Part shown: one piece after another, positions 40,452 to 45,158 of the stretch | How the letters are laid out: each line of letters opens with the position of its first letter | How positions within the stretch are numbered: the stretch's first letter is position 1 | Assembly: GCA_947478465.1 (NCBI GenBank) | Contig: CANJWH010000021.1 | Location: 1 to 45,158 of the forward strand | Direction of reading: 5' to 3' | Origin: Bacteroidota bacterium | Lineage (GTDB): Bacteria; Bacteroidota; Bacteroidia; SXHM01 | Length of the DNA: 45,158 nt | Translations under genes and position numbers: made by a program | Notes under the pieces: model-generated | Databases searched by the model: none | The model's input: only the letters and a program-made list of their open reading frames with translations | Told to the model about the DNA's origin: nothing

Positions 40452-40490
40452 AAACAAAACAGCCCCGCCAATGGCGGGGCTGTTTTGTTT
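40452..40490. terminator. Strong intrinsic terminator downstream of the collagen-like gene
   Basis: An 18-bp perfect stem (40452-40469 and 40473-40490) has a three-base loop and a GC-rich centre (AGCCCCGCC) flanked by A- and T-rich ends. It is 16 bases past the stop of the minus-strand gene. Confidence 0.85.
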
Positions 40491-40505
40491 AAACGCTATC
40501 AACTT

Positions 40506-42299
40506 CTATTTAAACCTGATACATCTTGCGCTGCAGGAAATCTGGCTGGATGTAGCAGCCTGAACCTGAACCTGCCAGGTTGAGCCTGAAGTTCCTATCT
40601 TACAATACTCACCTGCCCCCCAAGAAAATTTACCCGCTACATTGGTTAAAAAACATACACTGTTATTGCTATCGTAACCAGCGGGAGCGTTGGTTGAATA
40701 AGTACCCGTTCCATTTACCGAAACAGAAAATTCAGCCGAGTAATCGGGTGATGCACCTTTGTATAATGTACCGTTATTATCGGCCATTACATATACATTT
40801 CCGCTGCCATCCAGTGTTCCCGTGCTGCCATATGAGCGAATGGTACCATTTACTGAAAGGTTTACAGGAGCGCCACCACCTAAATAAAGATTACTTCCGG
40901 CATAGGGGGTTCCCCATGGGAAAATGTAGGAAGTAACTCCGTCATTTCTTAAAACCACATTACTGGTTCCATCAGTTTGTCCGCCCTGATATAAAAAACT
41001 GGCCTGACCATAAGAGGCAATTGCTCCTGTTTTAAAACTGGTATAACCTGTTGCACCTGCACTCCATCCGCGCGTACTGAACCAATTATCGGCATCCAGG
41101 CCAAAATGACCACCCCAAACACCTTCCTTGTGAAAAGAAATATAAGGTTGACCTACACCTGCATTTGAAATTTCAATTTGTCCGGTATTGTCTGCGCTCA
41201 TAGTGCCTGTAGTATTGCGAAAACGACCTTTTCCAGCCACATCAAATTTATATCCTGGAAACATGCCTACCCCTACGTTTGTTCCATCATCATACATAAC
41301 ACTATTACATATTTCTGTACCACTCGAAAATTTAGTGATGTAGTTTACTGCAGAACCTGTGCAAAATGCACTTGAACCTGCTGCACCGGTAGCACCTGTA
41401 GCTCCGTTTGAACCTGAAGGACCTGTAACGCCTTGCGGGCCAACTGCACCGGTTAATCCGGTAGCACCATTTGAACCTGAAGGGCCTGTAACGCCTTGCG
41501 GACCAACTGCACCGGTTAATCCGGTAGCACCATCTGAACCTGAAGGGCCTGTAACACCTTGCGGACCAACTGCTCCTGTTAAACCTGTAGCACCATTTGC
41601 TCCTGTAGCACCATTAGCACCTGTTGCACCCGTTGTTCCGTTTGCTCCCGTTGCACCATTTGCTCCGGTAGCACCTTGGGGACCAACTGCACCGGTTAAT
41701 CCCGTAGCGCCAGTTGCTCCGTTTGCTCCGGCACTTCCTGTTGCGCCCGTTGCTCCGTTAGCTCCGTTTAAACCACTGGGGCCTGTAGCACCTGTTGCTC
41801 CCGTAGCTCCATCATTCCCATTTGTTCCGTTAGCACCTGTTGCACCTTGTGCACCCTGAGCTCCGGTTAAACCGGTAGGACCTGTTGCGCCTGTGGCGCC
41901 ATCTGATCCGTTTGCTCCGGTAACACCCATTGCACCGGCAGGGCCCGTTGGACCTTGCGGACCGACAACTCCCTGCGGACCCATAATTCCGTTTATACCG
42001 TTAGGGCCGGTTGGACCAACAGGTCCTTGCGGGCCAATTGCTTCAACCCATATTATTCCGTTGAAATACCAGAATGAACTGGTGCTTATATCATAAACTA
42101 ACAGGCCTGTAGCAGGGTTTACTATTGTTGTGCGTTGTGAAGTTGTAAGTCGCGGAATAAGCAAACCTTTATCATTTGCAGAGAGGTCTAAAACAGCTGT
42201 TGCATTTGGGGTAAGGGTACCAATACCCATATTGTTTTGAGCAATAACTGAACTGCCTATGCCGGTTAAGATTATTGCAGAGAGGAGTATTCTTTTCAT
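40506..42299 (-). CDS. Collagen-like Gly-X-Y surface protein
   Basis: A 597-residue exported protein with a signal peptide ending SSVIAQ. A Bacteroidota-type N-terminal domain ([18 protein letters not shown], then [20 protein letters not shown] and [13 protein letters not shown]) ends at about residue 88. About 74 uninterrupted Gly-X-Y triplets follow (about 89-310), rich in GAT, GPQ, GAN and GLT. The last 285 residues are beta-rich, with phrases such as [20 protein letters not shown] and [20 protein letters not shown], and four Cys near the end. It resembles adhesin or tail-fibre-like trimers. A nearby gene shares the VNG/VGI style of trimeric shaft and carries an S74 chaperone. Confidence 0.85.
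   Translation of the reverse strand: MKRILLSAIILTGIGSSVIAQNNMGIGTLTPNATAVLDLSANDKGLLIPRLTTSQRTTIVNPATGLLVYDISTSSFWYFNGIIWVEAIGPQGPVGPTGPNGINGIMGPQGVVGPQGPTGPAGAMGVTGANGSDGATGATGPTGLTGAQGAQGATGANGTNGNDGATGATGATGPSGLNGANGATGATGSAGANGATGATGLTGAVGPQGATGANGATGANGTTGATGANGATGANGATGLTGAVGPQGVTGPSGSDGATGLTGAVGPQGVTGPSGSNGATGLTGAVGPQGVTGPSGSNGATGATGAAGSSAFCTGSAVNYITKFSSGTEICNSVMYDDGTNVGVGMFPGYKFDVAGKGRFRNTTGTMSADNTGQIEISNAGVGQPYISFHKEGVWGGHFGLDADNWFSTRGWSAGATGYTSFKTGAIASYGQASFLYQGGQTDGTSNVVLRNDGVTSYIFPWGTPYAGSNLYLGGGAPVNLSVNGTIRSYGSTGTLDGSGNVYVMADNNGTLYKGASPDYSAEFSVSVNGTGTYSTNAPAGYDSNNSVCFLTNVAGKFSWGAGEYCKIGTSGSTWQVQVQAATSSQISCSARCIRFK
41370..42035. repeat. Gly-X-Y repeat DNA, including three 63-bp tandem units
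   Basis: The collagen-coding tract has a 9-bp base periodicity in groups. Between about 41400 and 41590 three near-identical 63-bp units encode [17 protein letters not shown](D/N)GAT. Confidence 0.85.
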
Positions 42300-42406
42300 G
42301 CTGTATTTTTTAGGGAGGTGATTGCAAACATAGAAAAATATTTATCATTCTTCTTTTTACATTCAGGCTTTTAGCAGCAGGCCTTAGCCCTTTGCGTTTT
42401 ATGCCT

Positions 42407-44143
42407 TTACCGTTGAATAATCAATTTCTGCACTTCAGTTCCCTTATCAGACCTTGCCTCCATCATATACATTCCGCTCCTTAAATTACTCACCTTAATT
42501 TGCTGCTGATTGTTGCTCACTATTTCGGAATGGACTAATTGCCCTGTGGCAGAGTAAATGGTAACTGTTACAGCTACATTATTATCTGGTGTGGTAAACG
42601 TTATAAAATCCGATGCAGGATTAGGATAAACCATAAATGAACCTGATACCCCTATTTCTTCAACCGAGGTAGATAATACCCGTTGCCAATGGTTATCATC
42701 TGCCATGCATACACGTTTGGCATCCAATACAATAGCATCGCTAAGCTCAAGAATAGGACAAAGATAAGAGCGGGCCACCAGACTATCTGAGAAAAGGCTG
42801 ATGGTATTAAAGCCATTATCAAACAGATTAATATACTGCTGGTGCGGGTTAGCATTTAAAGAGGCCTGATGAAAGTTAGGTGCCAGTGAATACGGAACTC
42901 CTGATTCATCTAGGTTACCACGCGACAAACTAATGCCCATCATTTCAATGGCAATACTGCCGTTGCCGGTGGCAGAGTCGTAAACCAAAGGATTGAAAGG
43001 ATCAGTTGTTATATCACTCCAGATATTCATGTGAAAATCACCACTCAGAATTACCGTGTTATCAATGTTATTATCACGCAAATGTGTCAGCAATGAATCG
43101 CGGCTTTCGGGATAACCATTCCACGTTTTTGATAACCCACTGCCCGGCAAAGGAAAACCGGTTAAATCCCATTGAGCAAACAGCTTTTCGCTGCCTATAA
43201 ATTTCCATTTTGCAGTTGAAGCAGCCAGCCCGGCTTTAAGCCAGTCAAACTGCTCATCAGACATTGCTTTAAGCGTGCCCGAAGGAAAAGTATCTATGCC
43301 GCCCTGTATATTTATATCAATCATAAAAATATCAAGCAGAGGACCGTACGATACTTTTCTCCAGATACGTAAGGAATCTGAAGCATCACCGCGAAAAGGA
43401 ACAAACTCACGATAAGCCTGTGACGAATGGGCGGGATTACTACGCACCACATCATGGTTATCCCAGGTGCATATCCACGGAAACATTCTGCGGGCTTCGC
43501 GCAAATCAGGGTCGGTTAAATACAAACGATGAATGGCACGCCAGTTTTCTGTAATCGTATCATCGGGCTCTGTAAAGTCTGCGGGTATGCGTATCAATTC
43601 ATTATCATCTGCAAAGTCATAGATAAAATCACCCACGTGTATCAGTCCTTTCATTCCCGGCATGTGTGCCAACTGACGGTAGCCGTTAAAATACCCTGAG
43701 AATAAACTGCTGCAGCTTACCAGACCTAAATTTAAACTATCGGGTTCATCGGCAAAAGCGGTATAGGTTATTCCGGTTACTGAATAATTACCCTGCCACT
43801 CAAAACGGTAATAGTATTTCATGCCTGCCTGCAGTCCTGTGGCTTCGGTATTGATGGTATAACCGTGGCTGCTGTCAACCATTTCTGTTCCACTTACAAT
43901 TTGTACAGAAAACAAAGAATCGGTACTCAGCTCCCAATTAATTAGTTCGCTGTGAAAAGAAGGCGCGGCAATGGTTGCTGTCCATATCAGCACACTGGTA
44001 TCTGTTGGGTCACCGGATGCTACGCCATAAACAAAAGGGGTATGAACCGAATCTTCATACAAATTGATGGATTGCGCATCAGCGGATGATGTCAGTAATT
44101 GAACTGCCGCAAAGCATAAAACTGCTAAACTGTTTCTTTTCAT
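42407..44143 (-). CDS. PhoD-type alkaline phosphatase with T9SS sorting domain
   Basis: A 578-residue secreted protein. It has a signal peptide ending SADAQ, a PhoD N-terminal domain (TPFVYGVASGDPTDTSVLIWT), and a metallophosphoesterase core with LVSCSSLFSGYFNGYRQLA, GLIHVGDFIYDF, CTWDNHDVVRSNPAHSSQ and VILSGDFHMNIWSD. The C-terminal type A sorting domain is VYPNPASDFITFTTP onward, ending KLIIQR. It should hydrolyse phosphoesters at the cell surface. It is the second PhoD-family protein in the window, distinguished from the first by the sorting domain and the longer N-terminal domain. Confidence 0.92.
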   Translation of the reverse strand: MKRNSLAVLCFAAVQLLTSSADAQSINLYEDSVHTPFVYGVASGDPTDTSVLIWTATIAAPSFHSELINWELSTDSLFSVQIVSGTEMVDSSHGYTINTEATGLQAGMKYYYRFEWQGNYSVTGITYTAFADEPDSLNLGLVSCSSLFSGYFNGYRQLAHMPGMKGLIHVGDFIYDFADDNELIRIPADFTEPDDTITENWRAIHRLYLTDPDLREARRMFPWICTWDNHDVVRSNPAHSSQAYREFVPFRGDASDSLRIWRKVSYGPLLDIFMIDINIQGGIDTFPSGTLKAMSDEQFDWLKAGLAASTAKWKFIGSEKLFAQWDLTGFPLPGSGLSKTWNGYPESRDSLLTHLRDNNIDNTVILSGDFHMNIWSDITTDPFNPLVYDSATGNGSIAIEMMGISLSRGNLDESGVPYSLAPNFHQASLNANPHQQYINLFDNGFNTISLFSDSLVARSYLCPILELSDAIVLDAKRVCMADDNHWQRVLSTSVEEIGVSGSFMVYPNPASDFITFTTPDNNVAVTVTIYSATGQLVHSEIVSNNQQQIKVSNLRSGMYMMEARSDKGTEVQKLIIQR

Positions 44144-44189
44144 AAGGTTGGCTAAATTAACTGAAATAGTTTAGTTCAGTATAACTTAC

Positions 44190-44234
44190 AAACAAAAGCG
44201 CCCTTTTGTCTGTTGCAAGAAGGCGCTTTTGTTT
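44190..44234. terminator. Intrinsic terminator between tail-fibre and phosphatase genes
   Basis: A 13-bp stem AAACAAAAGCGCC (44190-44202) / GGCGCTTTTGTTT (44222-44234) lies 19 bases past the stop of the minus-strand tail-fibre gene; T-rich in both directions. Confidence 0.8.
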
Positions 44235-44252
44235 GATTTTAAAGTACAGTAC

Positions 44253-45158
44253 TTACTTTATCCTGGTTTTAAGAATTTCCACTTCTTTTTTCAGTTCTTC
44301 AATCATCTGCTGCTGCTCTTTAATGGCATTGGTGTAAGAAACCAATATAGCATGCATATCAAGGTTGAGGTAGCCGTCAGCATCAGTGCCCACCGCTTCA
44401 GGAAACACCTTCTGAACTTCCTGGGCTGAAAAACCGATATTGCCTTTGCTAAGCACCTGTTCACTGAATTTGCGTTCACCTACATTCTTATAATGATACT
44501 CAATGGGCTGAAGCGCCAATACCTCTTTCAATCCTTTGGTGTAAATACCATCAATGGTTTTAAGGCGCTCGTCAGATGTAATAGCCCATGTGCTGGACGA
44601 AGGTTTACCGGCTGAGTTGGTAGAAAGCTCCAACTGGTATGAAGGGGCAACAACCCCAATACCCACAGCGCCAGAGGTTTTATTTGCATTTAGAGCCCAA
44701 CCAGCTCCACTGGTATAAAAGCCCACATTATTATTAGGTGAATCTTCGCCCACAAAACTATTATTTCCATTATCAAGCCATATACCTCCATAGCCGGCAC
44801 CATCACCTGTTTTTATACGGCCGTTTACGATGAGGTCAACAGTGGTACTACCTGCACCATTTACCTGCAGACGGCATGAAGGTGAGATTGTGTTTATTCC
44901 CACACGTCCATTAAACCCGTCAAGATACATCAACTGCGGGTAGCTGGTTGAATAAAACTGCAATCCGTTTACACTGTTGGTACTGTTCAGGAAGAAACGG
45001 GTCAGATAGGGAATACCTGAATCTCCGAAATCCAAAGTGTTTAATGTACTCATTCCCGCTACAGCATATGAAATAGTGTTTCCTGAATTGTAGGCCCGAT
45101 GATAATTGTTATTTATTATATAGGAATTGCCCTGAAAACGTGTGTTGCCATTGACATG
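44253..45158 (-). CDS. Tail-fibre protein with S74 intramolecular chaperone, 5' truncated
   Basis: The frame is open through the window end, so the start lies outside and at least 301 residues are visible. The shaft region has repeats of the form GRVGINTISPSCRLQVNGAG and GAVGIGVVAPSYQLELS. The C-terminal chaperone of auto-cleavage (peptidase S74) domains follows: SDERLKTIDGIYTKGLKEVL with the SD cleavage site, QPIEYHYKN, GNIGFSAQEVQKVFPEAVGT and LDMHAILVSYTNAIKEQQQM, and a terminal coiled coil (EELKKEVEILKTRIK). Such domains trimerise a fibre and then may cut themselves off. In Bacteroidota these occur in non-phage surface proteins too. Confidence 0.88.
   Translation of the reverse strand, partial: HVNGNTRFQGNSYIINNNYHRAYNSGNTISYAVAGMSTLNTLDFGDSGIPYLTRFFLNSTNSVNGLQFYSTSYPQLMYLDGFNGRVGINTISPSCRLQVNGAGSTTVDLIVNGRIKTGDGAGYGGIWLDNGNNSFVGEDSPNNNVGFYTSGAGWALNANKTSGAVGIGVVAPSYQLELSTNSAGKPSSSTWAITSDERLKTIDGIYTKGLKEVLALQPIEYHYKNVGERKFSEQVLSKGNIGFSAQEVQKVFPEAVGTDADGYLNLDMHAILVSYTNAIKEQQQMIEELKKEVEILKTRIK

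Noticed and set aside
41359..42096. Long plus-strand open frames rich in APVAPVAP and EPEGP
   Set aside because: They are the antisense of the Gly-X-Y codons of the collagen-like gene; the 9-bp periodicity keeps the other strand open.
44253..45158. Prophage tail module
   Set aside because: S74 chaperone and VNG-type shafts also occur in Bacteroidota surface proteins, and no capsid, terminase, baseplate or integrase gene is present.

Overview
The window reads as chromosomal DNA of a Bacteroidota bacterium, probably a free-living or uncultivated member of the Chitinophagales/Sphingobacteriales side of the phylum (the sub-lineage is a guess). The evidence is five secreted proteins with C-terminal type A (Por) sorting domains of the type IX secretion system, repeated -7 elements of the Bacteroidota form TAnnTTTG, type B ribosomal protein L31, a long NusB, a split transketolase, low GC, several TTG starts, and many dispersed palindromic repeats of the kind that litter genomes of this phylum. 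I found no rRNA, tRNA, CRISPR array, transposase or prophage core.

Layout. 1-6.8 kb: peptide deformylase, a TPR lipoprotein, a sorted beta-propeller-like surface protein, then a tight run of small lipoprotein, VTC-domain protein, DUF4956 membrane protein and DUF2490 protein (a possible polyphosphate module), closed by convergent ychF. 6.9-15.6 kb: the two transketolase subunits separated by a secreted VWA protein, an ECF sigma / anti-sigma-like / Spy-like trio, then prfC, nusB and a leucine-type dehydrogenase on the minus strand. 15.7-28.7 kb: sorted arylsulfotransferase, ABC exporter, rpmE2, TPR protein, ribH, a fused phosphoserine phosphatase-phosphoglycerate dehydrogenase, ispH with an overlooked 39-residue membrane ORF and MazG, UbiD, PhnA, PhoD phosphatase and a cold-shock protein. 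28.7-34.9 kb: serine hydrolase, an operon of secreted protein, sorted thioredoxin-fold protein and sorted multicopper oxidase, and a convergent pair of lipid desaturase/hydroxylase genes.

35.0-39.2 kb is different in character: gene-poor and full of decay. It holds a DUF7793-like protein, a 3' gene remnant with its hairpin, a small membrane ORF built across an A10 run, a SiaC-like regulator broken by an in-frame TGA, a LuxR-type regulator flanked by two near-identical 18-bp palindromic sites, a 20-unit array of 21-bp repeats, and a fibronectin-like gene whose 3' end is duplicated across a palindromic element. 39.2-45.2 kb returns to surface proteins: a secreted hypothetical protein, a collagen-like Gly-X-Y protein, a second and sorted PhoD phosphatase, and a tail-fibre (S74 chaperone) protein cut by the window edge.

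The most distinctive theme is intergenic repeats being absorbed into genes. The start codon of the VWA gene and the signal-peptide region of the DUF2490 gene lie in palindromic repeats, and UbiD and the first lipoprotein contain low-complexity repeat DNA in frame. The best candidates for something undescribed are the 21-bp heptad array, the A10 small membrane ORF and the 39-residue ORF coupled to mazG/ispH.
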